32,917 nt of DNA from Flagellimonas yonaguniensis (lineage in GTDB: Bacteria; Bacteroidota; Bacteroidia; Flavobacteriales; Flavobacteriaceae), in the NCBI RefSeq assembly GCF_029193885.1, contig NZ_JARFVB010000021.1, positions 1 through 32,917 of the forward strand. The letters are read 5' to 3'. A program made the position numbers and the translations under genes. Of this stretch, positions 15,746 through 24,207 are shown piece by piece. The notes below the pieces were generated by a model. The model was not told the DNA's origin. It saw only the letters and a list, made by a program, of their open reading frames with translations, and did not search any database. Numbering within the stretch: position 1 is the stretch's first letter; every line of letters begins with the position of its first letter.

Positions 15746-15857
15746 AGATTTTTTTGTCATACAATTTGTTTCGTTTTAGTGCTATTTGGATTTTTGGGAG
15801 GTCCACAAAAGCTTGAAAATGGGAAAAATCGGTCCCCAAAACCCCCGAAAACCAAAA

Positions 15858-15883
15858 TTCCCAAGTTGGTACCAACTTGGGAA
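15858..15883. promoter_or_regulatory. Perfect 26-bp palindrome, copy 2
   Basis: Identical to the copy at 15720-15745, and 11 bases downstream of the rteC stop. The 112 bases between the copies contain GGATTTTTGGGAGGTCC and GGTCCCCAAAACCCCCG, a loose inverted pair. No coding signal is present from 15640 to 15894. Confidence 0.75.
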
Positions 15884-15894
15884 AAATCCGGGGG

Positions 15895-16734
15895 CTATTC
15901 TTCCAGGGATTCCATCCGCTGGTTGAGCATCTCGATGAGCCGTTCCAAGAACCTTGTCCTACTGCTCTTGCGCGATCGGATATCGATAAAGGTGTGGTAG
16001 TAATTGCCCAGATCGACATTGTAAAAGTATTCGAAATGGGAGGCCATTTCCTTGATGTCCACTGTACCGCCGTTGATAGATTTACTGGTATGTAGGGCAT
16101 AAAGGAGCTCGATGAGATCGGTCTTGCTCCCCGTCCAAAAAAGTTTTGATGGTTTTTCCATTGCTGTGTTCTTTGTAGGTTCCATATTGTTGTTGAGATC
16201 GTCCACTTCCTTTCTCAGATATACAATAAGCATGTCGTAGGCCATAATGGTGGCCACCGTGCCGTCCTGACAGGTGGAGAACTGGTCATCGATCAAAAAG
16301 TGGAAGGATTCCAGGGGCATGCGCAGGTCCCGGTTGCCGCGAACAAAGTATTGTTCATCCATGGACATGGCCCCACGCCGGTAATAATTATAGAATTCCA
16401 GGTTGTCGTTGAAGAAAGTCTGCAACTTGTCTATCTGTTGCTGGAGGTATTTGACCTGGGCCACATCCTTTCCACGAGGCCGTTTGCTCTCAATGCTGAA
16501 AAGCCTGATGTAATAGATGAGCTTGCTAAAGATCTGGGGCTTGACATGCTTAAAAAAATAGATCTCATCGGCCTGTGTTTCAAAATCCTGGCCCACGATC
16601 TGCTTTTGCAGTTTACGGATACATTTCTCCACCAGTGCAATGCCCTTCTCGGCCTTAAATAGAATATCGCCGTTCCCGCTTTCCAGGGTTTCCAACTGGC
16701 CCTCAAATTCCGATAGCAGTTTTTGATATTTCAT
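15895..16734 (-). CDS. rteC: RteC-family regulator of ICE excision/transfer
   Basis: A 279-residue DNA-binding regulator. The N-terminal half is helical (KYQKLLSEFEGQLETLESG, CIRKLQKQIVGQDFETQADE, and HVKPQIFSKLIYYIRLFSIE); the C-terminal domain carries the RteC hallmark FWTGSKTDLIELLYAL near 205-220, then GNYYHTFIDIRSRKSSRTRF. In CTnDOT RteC responds to RteA/RteB and activates the xis2c-xis2d-exc operon by binding an inverted repeat upstream. Here an excisionase-like gene follows downstream, with two perfect palindromes between. RteA/RteB are absent from the window. Length and motifs look intact. Confidence 0.92.
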   Translation of the reverse strand: MKYQKLLSEFEGQLETLESGNGDILFKAEKGIALVEKCIRKLQKQIVGQDFETQADEIYFFKHVKPQIFSKLIYYIRLFSIESKRPRGKDVAQVKYLQQQIDKLQTFFNDNLEFYNYYRRGAMSMDEQYFVRGNRDLRMPLESFHFLIDDQFSTCQDGTVATIMAYDMLIVYLRKEVDDLNNNMEPTKNTAMEKPSKLFWTGSKTDLIELLYALHTSKSINGGTVDIKEMASHFEYFYNVDLGNYYHTFIDIRSRKSSRTRFLERLIEMLNQRMESLEE

Positions 16735-17107
16735 TATAGGTAATCTTTAGTAGTCTCCAAAAGCTTGCCGTATTCCCTTCCCAAGTCATATGAGTGAGGT
16801 GGGGAACTATACATCAATCAAGTTTGGGGAACTTTTGAATTGGACATCCTTCAAATCAATCCAATCGGTACCAAATCAGTTGTCCAAATTTGGACTCCTG
16901 ACCTTAATGGGTATCAAACCGCACTTTTTCAAACTAATCAAAATCCATAAAATTTTGTGTTCAAGGGGCAGGTAGCACCTAAAATAATCCCTGACAGATA
17001 TGTTTTTTTGCATTTTAGAGCCTATTTTGTTAAAAAAGCAGATTTTTCTTGTTAAATGATTTTCTAAAAATTTTATAATTTAACCACCCTTTTTGAAATC
17101 GCGAAGG
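16735..17107. promoter_or_regulatory. Divergent regulatory region between rteC and the cargo operon
   Basis: This 373-base, AT-rich stretch carries no convincing gene. At 16978-16998 the sequence CCTAAAATAATCCCTGACAG resembles the direct repeats at 18490-18526 in front of the MauE operon (shared core AAATAATCC-YT-n-AGA). A half of the 26-bp palindrome (TTCCCAAGT) occurs near 16777. It must include the promoters of rteC (leftward) and of the DUF7793/AraC pair (rightward). Confidence 0.5.
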
Positions 17108-17479
17108 ATGAAAAGAATTGTGAAAACCGAATTGGCCACCATGTGGTTGGAGAACGATGTCCTCTTTTTTGCTTGGAAAGAGCAGGTCTCCATTGACCTT
17201 TCGGGAGCCCAAAAAACGGTGGCCCGTCGCATGCTCCTGCAACAGGGAAAGCCCTATCGTATCCTTTGCAACATCAACGGGGTCAGGCATATCGAGAAGG
17301 ATGCCTGGCACTATCTATCCGGAGAAGGTGCCGAACTGGTCGAGGAATTGGTCCTGATAGCGGCCACACCCCTGGAACGGGTCTTCTCCAAATATATTTC
17401 GACCCGAATGCGTTCGGCGCCCATCAAAGTGTTCCCCGACATGGAAACGGCCCGCAAGTACCTGATGCAGCATCGATAG
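17108..17479 (+). CDS. Small DUF7793/STAS-SEC14-like protein
   Basis: A protein of 123 residues from the ATG at 17108; a TTG at 17093 would add five. The sequence contains TELATMWLENDVLFFAWK, then VARRMLLQQGKPYRILCNIN, then a C-terminal FPDMETARKYLMQHR. This resembles a family of small flavobacterial STAS/SEC14-like proteins (DUF7793) that I recall being encoded next to PAS-AraC regulators. No enzymatic residues are apparent and there is no signal peptide. Its partner gene begins 53 bases downstream, so the two probably form a sensor-regulator unit. Function unknown. Confidence 0.7.
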   Translation: MKRIVKTELATMWLENDVLFFAWKEQVSIDLSGAQKTVARRMLLQQGKPYRILCNINGVRHIEKDAWHYLSGEGAELVEELVLIAATPLERVFSKYISTRMRSAPIKVFPDMETARKYLMQHR

Positions 17480-17532
17480 GTAGGTGTATACCGTTTCCGA
17501 TCATTTTACGGATGTAAGACAAGGAAACGATT

Positions 17533-18495
17533 ATGGACAGCCCGGAAAACAAAAAGCGATTGGAGGATATCTACACCCAATTGGTACATATTGCCAATGG
17601 GAACTTCTCATACCAAATCGAACGGACGGACAAAAACGATGCACTGGAGGCCCTGACATTTTTGGTCAACTCGACCACCGAGGAACTCAGGGACGCCTTT
17701 CTGTACCAAGGGTTCATCAAACTGCCCAATTCCTACGATATGGTAGTTCAATTGTTCTTTGAACTGGACACCAAAGGTCATATCGTCAGGATAAACCCTA
17801 CAGTCGAAACATTATTGAACCATAAGGAAGGGGTCTTAATCGGGCGTCCCTTTGTGCAGCTCTTGGCCAAGGACTACCAAAAGGGATGGAAAAAACTGCT
17901 GAATTCATCCCCAAAAAATCGGGTTTGGGAACTGACCCTACAACTGACCTTTACCGAACGATCAAGGCTCCAGCTCCCTGCCCATTGCAAGGTCATTTAT
18001 TTCCCGGAACATGAAGGCAAAAAGGGAACTTTTAAGGTGACCTCCTTTAATCTGGTCAAAAATGATGGAACGGGCCAAGGTTTCATACAAAAGAAACTGA
18101 AAAAACAATTACAGGACCATGGCCTTTTGCCAAAACCACAAAAAATACAGACCCATATCCTCCACGCCATGGACATGGAGAACCTTAGGATCGCCGAACG
18201 GTATATCATGGATAACCTAGATAAGCCCCTGCCTTCAATCAAAGAGCTAGCCCATATTTGCAACACCAACGAATACAAGTTCAAAAAGGGATTCAAGGAG
18301 TTTTTCGGAATGACGGCCTTTCAATATCAAAAACATGAACGGCTCAGAAAGGCCCATATCCTGATAGAGCACTCCAACAAAACCATCCTTGCCATTGCCA
18401 GGACCGTAGGTTTCAAAAAGGGCAACCACTTTGCCCGGGAATTCAAAAAAAGGTACGGATATAGTCCCTCTGTGTTGAGAAGACTGTCAAAATAA
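17533..18495 (+). CDS. PAS-domain AraC-family transcriptional regulator
   Basis: A 320-residue cytoplasmic regulator. A HAMP-like segment without membrane helix (about 10-58) precedes a PAS domain (about 70-175; MVVQLFFELDTKGHIVRINP). The AraC DNA-binding domain occupies 225-318, with the first HTH around LPSIKELAHICNTNEYKFKK and the second around KTILAIARTVGFKKGNHFAR, ending in the usual FKKRYGYSPSVLRR. The PAS domain probably senses a small ligand or redox cofactor, though no heme or flavin residues can be named. Direct repeats with 21-bp spacing begin at its stop codon and lie before the MauE operon, its likely target. It is convergently placed to control the SusCD operon only in trans. 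Confidence 0.88.
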   Translation: MDSPENKKRLEDIYTQLVHIANGNFSYQIERTDKNDALEALTFLVNSTTEELRDAFLYQGFIKLPNSYDMVVQLFFELDTKGHIVRINPTVETLLNHKEGVLIGRPFVQLLAKDYQKGWKKLLNSSPKNRVWELTLQLTFTERSRLQLPAHCKVIYFPEHEGKKGTFKVTSFNLVKNDGTGQGFIQKKLKKQLQDHGLLPKPQKIQTHILHAMDMENLRIAERYIMDNLDKPLPSIKELAHICNTNEYKFKKGFKEFFGMTAFQYQKHERLRKAHILIEHSNKTILAIARTVGFKKGNHFAREFKKRYGYSPSVLRRLSK

Positions 18496-18526
18496 TCCTT
18501 TTCAGAGCCTAAATAATCCCTTAGAG
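18491..18526 (+). promoter_or_regulatory. Tandem 21-bp-spaced repeats, candidate AraC-type operator
   Basis: AATAATCC occurs at 18491-18498 and 18512-18519, exactly 21 bp apart, each preceded by A and followed by a CAGAG or TAGAG element. Two helical turns is the classical spacing of AraC-family half-sites. The array lies 60-90 bases upstream of the MauE start, and its first copy overlaps the stop codon of the AraC-type gene. A related single site is at 16978-16998. Nearby TTTACATTGTAAA (about 18547-18559) is a second small palindrome. Confidence 0.6.
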
Positions 18527-18577
18527 ATCCTTCAGACCCCCTAATTTTACATTGTAAATCAAACGGTTACAAATAAA

Positions 18578-19024
18578 ATGAAATGGGATCAAAAACATAG
18601 CCATCGCATTGTCGAGACCATCAGCCTCCTGCTTATCGTGCTGTTTATCTATGCGGCAACCAGCAAACTTTGGGATTTCGGGCAGTTCAAAGTGCAATTG
18701 GGGCAGTCCCCGGTTCTGACAGCATATGCGGATGGGTTGGCCTGGATGGTTCCCGGTGTGGAATACCTCTTGGCCTTACTGTTGTTGTTCAATGGAACAA
18801 GATTGGCGGCCTTCTATAGCAGTCTTGCCCTGATGGTGATGTTCACCACCTATATCCTATTGGTGTTGAATTTCAGTGACTATATCCCCTGTTCCTGTGG
18901 AGGCGTGCTGGAGGACTTGGGCTGGACGGAACATATTGTGTTCAACCTATTTTTTGTTGCCCTGGCCATCATTGGAATTATACTATTGGAAGCACATCCA
19001 ACCCTCAAAACAAGCGTATCATGA
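18578..19024 (+). CDS. MauE/DoxX-like redox-associated membrane protein
   Basis: A 148-residue inner-membrane protein with four hydrophobic segments (about 13-32, 54-72, 76-98 and 117-138). Between the third and fourth is the motif PCSCGGVLEDLGW with CxC at 105 and 107. MauE-type proteins share this fold with DoxX and the VKOR-like DsbB proteins and are believed to help form disulfides in periplasmic partners. The close pair C-S-C is consistent with thiol exchange, but activity is inferred. Translationally coupled (ATGA overlap) to the following gene and, beyond it, to a four-cysteine exported peptide that could be a substrate. Confidence 0.82.
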   Translation: MKWDQKHSHRIVETISLLLIVLFIYAATSKLWDFGQFKVQLGQSPVLTAYADGLAWMVPGVEYLLALLLLFNGTRLAAFYSSLALMVMFTTYILLVLNFSDYIPCSCGGVLEDLGWTEHIVFNLFFVALAIIGIILLEAHPTLKTSVS

Positions 19025-20070
19025 GAAAAGGAAAAACCGCAGTAAAACTTTTGGGGACCTCTAGTCTCGGTATGGGACTGGTCATCTTCCTTTTCCTGGT
19101 CTCAGAACAACAGGTACACCGCAACAATGCCTTTACCCGAAGAATCCCTCCACATGCCATTACCAAAAAATTTGACCTTGATCTAGGATATAATTCATAT
19201 TATATTGCCGGTTACGACAACAACAATATGTATTTGGGCAATGGAACAGCCCCGTTTCATGTACTCCAAATCGACTTAAAATCGCTGGACACGACGCATA
19301 TCAGGTTATCTGTAAACAATCGGGGATTACAATTTCGGAATGTGCAAATCAGCGTCCTACAACCCTATTTTTTCTTATTTGATGGAACCGTTCCCATTGT
19401 CTTGAGGGGACACCTAGGTGATTGGAGCATACAGGACTCGATAATGAGTCCCGTCTTTTTCGATAAAGCCATACCCGTTGGTAAGACTGAACTGGTCTGT
19501 AGGACATTTGATACCGATTCCCAGGCCATCACTCTTGGTTCATTTCATTTCGACACAAATGCACTGGCCAACCTTAAACCAAAAATTTTGGAAAGACAGA
19601 TCGACGGGGTTTTTGATGTGGATGGTGCCATGACAAGTACCCCTGACCATAGCTTACTTCTCTATTCTTATTATTACCGGAACGAATTTATTGTACTTGA
19701 TTCCCACCTTAATATTAAAAAGCGACAAAACACGCTGGATACCGTCACCAAGGCGCAAATCGAAGTGACTTCATTGAAGGAAGGACAAATTTCGGAAATG
19801 CTGGCCCCTCCTGTGATCATCAACAACAGTTCATCCCTGGAGGGTTCCCGTGCCTATATCATTTCCAACCGATTGGGCAAGTATGAGAACATGGATATCC
19901 TGAATCAAGCCAGTATACTGGATGTATACGACTGGAAAAAAGGCACCTATGAGTTCAGCACATACATACACAAAACAGAACGGGAAAAAATCAGGGAAAT
20001 CAAAGTCGATGGCAATGTCCTTTATGTACTTGTAGGGAACCGATTATCCGTTTATGAATTACGACACTAG
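19021..20070 (+). CDS. Membrane-anchored predicted beta-propeller protein, family not recognised
   Basis: A 349-residue protein. One hydrophobic helix near the N-terminus (about 14-30; GMGLVIFLFLVSEQQ) without a lipobox or clear cleavage site suggests a signal anchor, so the bulk is periplasmic. The rest is beta-rich with repeated strand-turn units, for instance YNSYYIAGYDNNNMYLGNG, HSLLLYSYYYRNEFIVLDS and EIKVDGNVLYVLVGNRLSVY, like a six- or seven-bladed TolB- or 6-bladed-type propeller. Cysteines are almost absent apart from one in LVCRTFD, so it is probably not itself a multi-disulfide substrate. Second gene of the operon, overlapping mauE. A partner-binding or folding platform for the peptide is a guess. 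Confidence 0.55.
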   Translation: MRKGKTAVKLLGTSSLGMGLVIFLFLVSEQQVHRNNAFTRRIPPHAITKKFDLDLGYNSYYIAGYDNNNMYLGNGTAPFHVLQIDLKSLDTTHIRLSVNNRGLQFRNVQISVLQPYFFLFDGTVPIVLRGHLGDWSIQDSIMSPVFFDKAIPVGKTELVCRTFDTDSQAITLGSFHFDTNALANLKPKILERQIDGVFDVDGAMTSTPDHSLLLYSYYYRNEFIVLDSHLNIKKRQNTLDTVTKAQIEVTSLKEGQISEMLAPPVIINNSSSLEGSRAYIISNRLGKYENMDILNQASILDVYDWKKGTYEFSTYIHKTEREKIREIKVDGNVLYVLVGNRLSVYELRH

Positions 20071-20186
20071 TATGGGTCAACTGACTTACTACATAAAATT
20101 GGAGGACCCTCCAAAACCTATCGGCCGATAGCGGGAGAAGATCGAAAACCCGATAACAGAGTAGATCATAATTTAAATGTAACACG

Positions 20187-20441
20187 ATGAGAAAATTCAA
20201 ATTTTTGATTCCTGCACTTGCCATTGTATTCGCAGTGGCCGCAAGTGCCTTTACCATGAAGGACAATGCAGTCCTTGATGAGAACATGATCCTTGGGGAA
20301 TACTATCCAGACCCCAATGAACCCTGCCAGCCCATTTCGGTTGACGATTGCTCCATTACAGGGCAGAACGTCTGCCAATTCGGTTTGGAGGACGTTTATA
20401 GAGCAGGTACCAGTTGTACCGTTCAATTGAAAAGGCAATAG
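20187..20441 (+). CDS. Secreted four-cysteine small protein (DUF6520-like)
   Basis: An 84-residue precursor. The N-terminus (MRKFKFLIPALAIVFAVAAS) is a Sec signal with likely cleavage at ASA before FTMKD, leaving about 62 residues. The mature part contains four cysteines (CQPISVDDC, NVCQF, TSCTV), enough for two disulfides, and a PDPNEPC motif seen in DUF6520 proteins. Such small proteins are common in Flavobacteriaceae, often beside MauE-like genes, and have no known function. The 116-base gap after the propeller gene has no terminator that I can see, so cotranscription is plausible. A strong terminator follows at 20449. Confidence 0.8.
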   Translation: MRKFKFLIPALAIVFAVAASAFTMKDNAVLDENMILGEYYPDPNEPCQPISVDDCSITGQNVCQFGLEDVYRAGTSCTVQLKRQ

Positions 20442-20448
20442 GTCTTTG

Positions 20449-20480
20449 AAAAAGGGAGCTATTTTTGGCTCCCTTTTATT
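20449..20480 (+). terminator. Strong terminator between convergent cargo operons
   Basis: AAAAGGGAGC (20450-20459) pairs with GCTCCCTTTT (20468-20477) around an 8-base loop, a 10-bp perfect stem, followed by a T-rich tail (TTTTATTTG). On the minus strand an A/T tail is also present, so it could also end transcription of the metalloprotease gene, whose stop is 12 bases away. Confidence 0.85.
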
Positions 20481-20491
20481 TGCCTGGATTA

Positions 20492-22801
20492 TCATAAACA
20501 GCTATTGATCATCTTCAAGCATGCCCGTAAATGCTCTTTTTGCTGTCCATCTTCCAACTCTGTTACTACCATTTTCAATTTTTTCTGAAGTTGCCTTAAA
20601 CCAAAACGACATTCACTTTTGACATATTGGCTTGGAAAACGTTGCAATTGTTCCATGGAAAGCCTACTTGAAGGTGATTCAGAGCGCACATGGGACAACA
20701 TGGTTTCAATATAGGCCCTTTGCAATGCTTGACGTCTTGGCGAAATGTAAGCCCGGGAATCTTCCAATTCTTGAAACAGGCCTTCCTGTAACATACTGAT
20801 CATTTCCCATAGTACTGCTTCATAGTGGTGATTCCTCTCCATGTGCTCCAACCTCCCCATTCGGGATACTCCCAACAGTTCCGACAATAATTGTAATTGA
20901 TAGACCAATAACATATCGGAACCCCTTATTTCATCAAGTCGATATTGAAAACTGGGATGTTCCAACCATAGGGGTACCTCAAAAGCATTTTTGAGCATAA
21001 ACCTAAGGGCTTTGCGCTGTTCCTCTATGGAAATGGGCGTATATAAGGCACCGGGCTGAGCCCCTGATTTATAATGGATCGTATAACCGCCCACTAGGGA
21101 AAGTACATGACGCATTTCATGGAACCAGAGCTCCAAGGTTTTCTTATAAAGCCGTTTCAAAAGGGCATCATCCGGTTGGTCACGGTTCAACTTTGGCAAT
21201 AGCCCCATCACTTTTTCCATATTCCTAAGCCCTAGTTCCGTACTCCTTATGGGGTCACGATTATCCACTGCCTCATGGGTGTTCCCCGGTCCTATCCTAC
21301 CATACCGATCGGCATTGAACCGATACCATGGAATACTATCATAGGCAAGGATAATACTATCTAAAATAGGTCGCTCTTCAAGTGGGGAAGTAGCCCTAGG
21401 AAAGTTGCTATAGCCCCATTTAATTTGGAAAAGGTCCATAGGCCCTACCTTTTGCAACAACAATGATGCAGGAATGCTATCCTCGGGCTGTGCAATATAG
21501 TTATGCCTTGCATAGTTCATAATGCTTGGCGTATGCCCCATTTTCCGGAGCCATTGCACATTCCGTATTTTCTCCAAGGGGTAGGCATATTCCCCGTAAT
21601 TGCCATCCATAAGCCCCAATGCATGGCCGGTTTCATGGGAGGTCACATATTGAAAAAGCTCCCCTACCAAGGATTCGGGCACGGGATATCGTTGTGCCCG
21701 TGCATCCATGGGCGCACAGCGCACCACATATTCCTCAACAAGACTGCGCGCGGAGGAACTGATCAGAATATCGGCCTTAAGGATTTCTCCCGTTCGTTGG
21801 TCCACGATCATTTTCGCCGTTGACCCGCTCTCCTTTTCCGATCCACGAACCCCTGAAAAATTCTCCCATCGGATCATGGAATAGGTCACACTGTAACCAC
21901 TTGGCTCTCCTTCCGGCAAGTCCCGTACCTCAATGGCATTCTTGAACCCAGCTGCTTCAAAAGGGGCCGACCATACCAATATGCCCGCCCGGATATAGGG
22001 TTTCCAGACATTGGGAACATCAGGGTGAAAATAAAAGGTGATCGGGGCCACAGGTTCACTTAACGCCGACATCGGGTCCTTTTTCTCCATGCGCCAACGC
22101 ATGATGGCCGCCTTGTAATTATCCGTTCTTTGGGCATCCCATACATCCTCCAAATAGTATCCCATCCGGTGATCGAACAATCGGGGTCGCATGGGCCGAT
22201 CGGGCAACTGATAAAAACTGAAATCCACATCAATGGTCTTCAACGAAGTGCCGGAATTCTTTGTCCGTTTCGTTCGGATGATGGTCTCCCCATCCAATTT
22301 CTCCACCTTATAAATGTATGACTTTCGAAGTTCAATGCGCTCAGGGGAATCATAGGCAAACCACTTGATATCATTGGCCAGTATGAGTTCGGTAGCATCT
22401 ATGGTAAGACCATAGGTGTCGTTTTTATCCTTGATGACCTTGAACTTTCCCAGAACCCGTTCTTCGATCTTGTAGTCGGCATCAATGGGAATCCATTCGC
22501 CAAGGGCAGAACGCACCCGGTGTTGGGTCAGTACCACCTGTTCGCCGACTTGTGACCATCGTACCGTCAATTGCCCTTTATGGTGTCTTACAAACAGCAT
22601 TGGTTCTTCCATTATGGCCCTATCCAGTACCAACAAAAGCCGATTGTCCTCCAGATAGGCCCCTATACCATTATTGGCCTGCCCCCAAAGAGGGCAGGCC
22701 ACCCCAAGAAGTAGCGCACTTAGGGCAAGAACCCTATGGACAGTGCGTTTCCTTCCCAAGGCAATGGAGCTAATCCAAAACATAATCTTAATAACCTTCA
22801 T
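20492..22801 (-). CDS. Zinc-dependent metzincin-like metalloprotease (DUF5117-type)
   Basis: A 769-residue exported protease. A basic N-terminus and hydrophobic stretch (about 20-40; LALSALLLGVACPLWGQ) form a signal peptide. The catalytic motif HETGHALGLMD (389-399) supplies two His ligands, the general base Glu390 and Asp399 as probable third ligand, and SIMNY (426-430) is the Met-turn of metzincins. The upstream stretch NVWKPYIRAGILVWSAPFEA is typical of the DUF5117/DUF4953 metalloprotease family. It overlaps the susD 3' end by 14 bases, making it the third gene of the susC-susD operon. Such proteases degrade or process peptides at the cell surface or periplasm. Here the DUF6520 peptide or the imported ligand may be the substrate. 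Confidence 0.88.
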   Translation of the reverse strand: MKVIKIMFWISSIALGRKRTVHRVLALSALLLGVACPLWGQANNGIGAYLEDNRLLLVLDRAIMEEPMLFVRHHKGQLTVRWSQVGEQVVLTQHRVRSALGEWIPIDADYKIEERVLGKFKVIKDKNDTYGLTIDATELILANDIKWFAYDSPERIELRKSYIYKVEKLDGETIIRTKRTKNSGTSLKTIDVDFSFYQLPDRPMRPRLFDHRMGYYLEDVWDAQRTDNYKAAIMRWRMEKKDPMSALSEPVAPITFYFHPDVPNVWKPYIRAGILVWSAPFEAAGFKNAIEVRDLPEGEPSGYSVTYSMIRWENFSGVRGSEKESGSTAKMIVDQRTGEILKADILISSSARSLVEEYVVRCAPMDARAQRYPVPESLVGELFQYVTSHETGHALGLMDGNYGEYAYPLEKIRNVQWLRKMGHTPSIMNYARHNYIAQPEDSIPASLLLQKVGPMDLFQIKWGYSNFPRATSPLEERPILDSIILAYDSIPWYRFNADRYGRIGPGNTHEAVDNRDPIRSTELGLRNMEKVMGLLPKLNRDQPDDALLKRLYKKTLELWFHEMRHVLSLVGGYTIHYKSGAQPGALYTPISIEEQRKALRFMLKNAFEVPLWLEHPSFQYRLDEIRGSDMLLVYQLQLLSELLGVSRMGRLEHMERNHHYEAVLWEMISMLQEGLFQELEDSRAYISPRRQALQRAYIETMLSHVRSESPSSRLSMEQLQRFPSQYVKSECRFGLRQLQKKLKMVVTELEDGQQKEHLRACLKMINSCL

Positions 22802-24197
22802 TTTGTGGGGCCAGGTTTGGGTTCAATAAAAGATCCGATTGGGGAATGGGCAAGTTGATGGCAAAAGGCTCCCATTCCGGTTTGATGGCACCTAAAATGG
22901 CATCGGCCCTAGCAGTTCGTTTCAGATCGAAAAATCGATGTCCCTGCTCCGAAAACAGTTCCACTGCCCTTTCTTTATAAATCGCATCCAAAAGTGCTGT
23001 TCCGGAAAGTCCCGAAATCGGGTCAAGCAATGCCCGCTGTCGGACCCGGTTCAGATAAGCCAGCGCCTCAGCATCCTGGCCCAAATGTGCATAGGCCTCC
23101 GCGCCTATCAAATACAGCTCGGACAACCGGAATAAAATGGAGCATTCCTCCGTACTGGGGCTTGGGGCGTTCAACTTGTATTTATTGGCATAGTACCAGG
23201 TTTCACTATCACCAACGACTTGGCCCACCCAGGCCTGCAAACGGCCATCCCCAGCTTCGAACCGGTTGATAAAATCGTTGTTAAGGGCCGAGTTCGGAGG
23301 TGGACCTTCCGAAAAGACAAATGTCGACCCCTCTTTGGTGTTGTTGCCCGGCAGGCCCGAATCCAACTGCCAAAGGGTTTCAGGGCTGTCCTTTTTAAAA
23401 ACCTGTAGCAAATCCTCTTCCAGCCCGAACGGACCGTCCTTATCCACCTCCAGGACCTCCGTAAGGGCATTCGACCATTCTTCCCGATACAGGTAAAACC
23501 TGGCCAAAAACGCAGTGACCGTCCAATAATTCGGTCTGTAATTGTCCGCTGCTTCCACTTGGGCCAATAATTCCTTTGCCAATCTCAAATCCTCCAAGAT
23601 CAAGATGGAAAGTGGCTCCAAATCCATACGGCCTGCTTTACTGTTGATGTCAAAATTGGTCGAATCGATAAAGGGTACCGGACCGAACAGTTCCATGAGA
23701 TGGAAATGAAGGAACGCCCTCAAAAAATAGGCCTCGCCCAGAAATCGATGGACATCCTCCTGTGCCAGTTCCGTGGAGTTTTGGACCCCCTCCAAAATAC
23801 TGTTCGTTGCATAGATCAGTTCATAGGTCCCATCCCAAAGCCGCTCCACACTACCATTGGAGGATGTTAGACGGCCATTGGCAAATTCCTGTACTTCGGG
23901 CAATACATTGCTGTACAGGGTCAGTTCATCCGTGTAATGTCCCATTAGATAGGATAGTCCCGATACGGTCCCTGTAGTGAAGACATCCTCCCTTAGTTGG
24001 GAATGGATATGTGCAAAGGCAGCATCCACGGTGGCCGCTTCTTCGAAGACAACGCTTCCCGTGAGTTCATTGGTCGGGGGAGCTATGTCCACGAATTCCT
24101 CGCAAGACCCCAAAAAGAGCCCCATCATCAGCACCAAAAGTGAAGACCAATGGATTGTATGTATAATACCTCGTATTGTTTTATATGTAGATGTCAT
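22788..24197 (-). CDS. SusD/RagB-family substrate-binding lipoprotein
   Basis: A 469-residue outer-membrane lipoprotein that caps the SusC channel and captures ligand. The signal peptide ends in the lipobox LFLGSC with the modified cysteine at 32. N-terminal TPR-like helices (YLMGHYTDELTLYSNVLPEV, ATNSILEGVQNSTELA) and the C-terminal RagB region (LYLIGAEAYAHLGQDAEALA, then YLNRVRQRA) are present, with the family ending KRTARADAILGAIKPEWEPF. Length is normal. Its gene starts 10 bases after the susC stop, so they form one operon. No glycan-active enzymes are nearby, but a protease follows, so a peptide or protein ligand is more likely than a glycan. Confidence 0.93.
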   Translation of the reverse strand: MTSTYKTIRGIIHTIHWSSLLVLMMGLFLGSCEEFVDIAPPTNELTGSVVFEEAATVDAAFAHIHSQLREDVFTTGTVSGLSYLMGHYTDELTLYSNVLPEVQEFANGRLTSSNGSVERLWDGTYELIYATNSILEGVQNSTELAQEDVHRFLGEAYFLRAFLHFHLMELFGPVPFIDSTNFDINSKAGRMDLEPLSILILEDLRLAKELLAQVEAADNYRPNYWTVTAFLARFYLYREEWSNALTEVLEVDKDGPFGLEEDLLQVFKKDSPETLWQLDSGLPGNNTKEGSTFVFSEGPPPNSALNNDFINRFEAGDGRLQAWVGQVVGDSETWYYANKYKLNAPSPSTEECSILFRLSELYLIGAEAYAHLGQDAEALAYLNRVRQRALLDPISGLSGTALLDAIYKERAVELFSEQGHRFFDLKRTARADAILGAIKPEWEPFAINLPIPQSDLLLNPNLAPQNEGY

Positions 24198-24207
24198 AGT
24201 TGTGTGA

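Noticed and set aside
15576..16100. Minus-strand frame carrying a repeated PKLVPTWEF peptide
   Set aside because: The repeat is the translation of the 26-bp palindromes, and the frame overlaps rteC and the HTH_17 gene out of phase. It is a DNA-level signal, not a protein repeat.
20071..20186. Palindrome CCTATCGGCCGATAGC between the propeller and DUF6520-like genes
   Set aside because: Short self-complementary stretch (CTATCGGCCGATAG) without a T-run. It may affect RNA stability, but I have no support for an operator or terminator.
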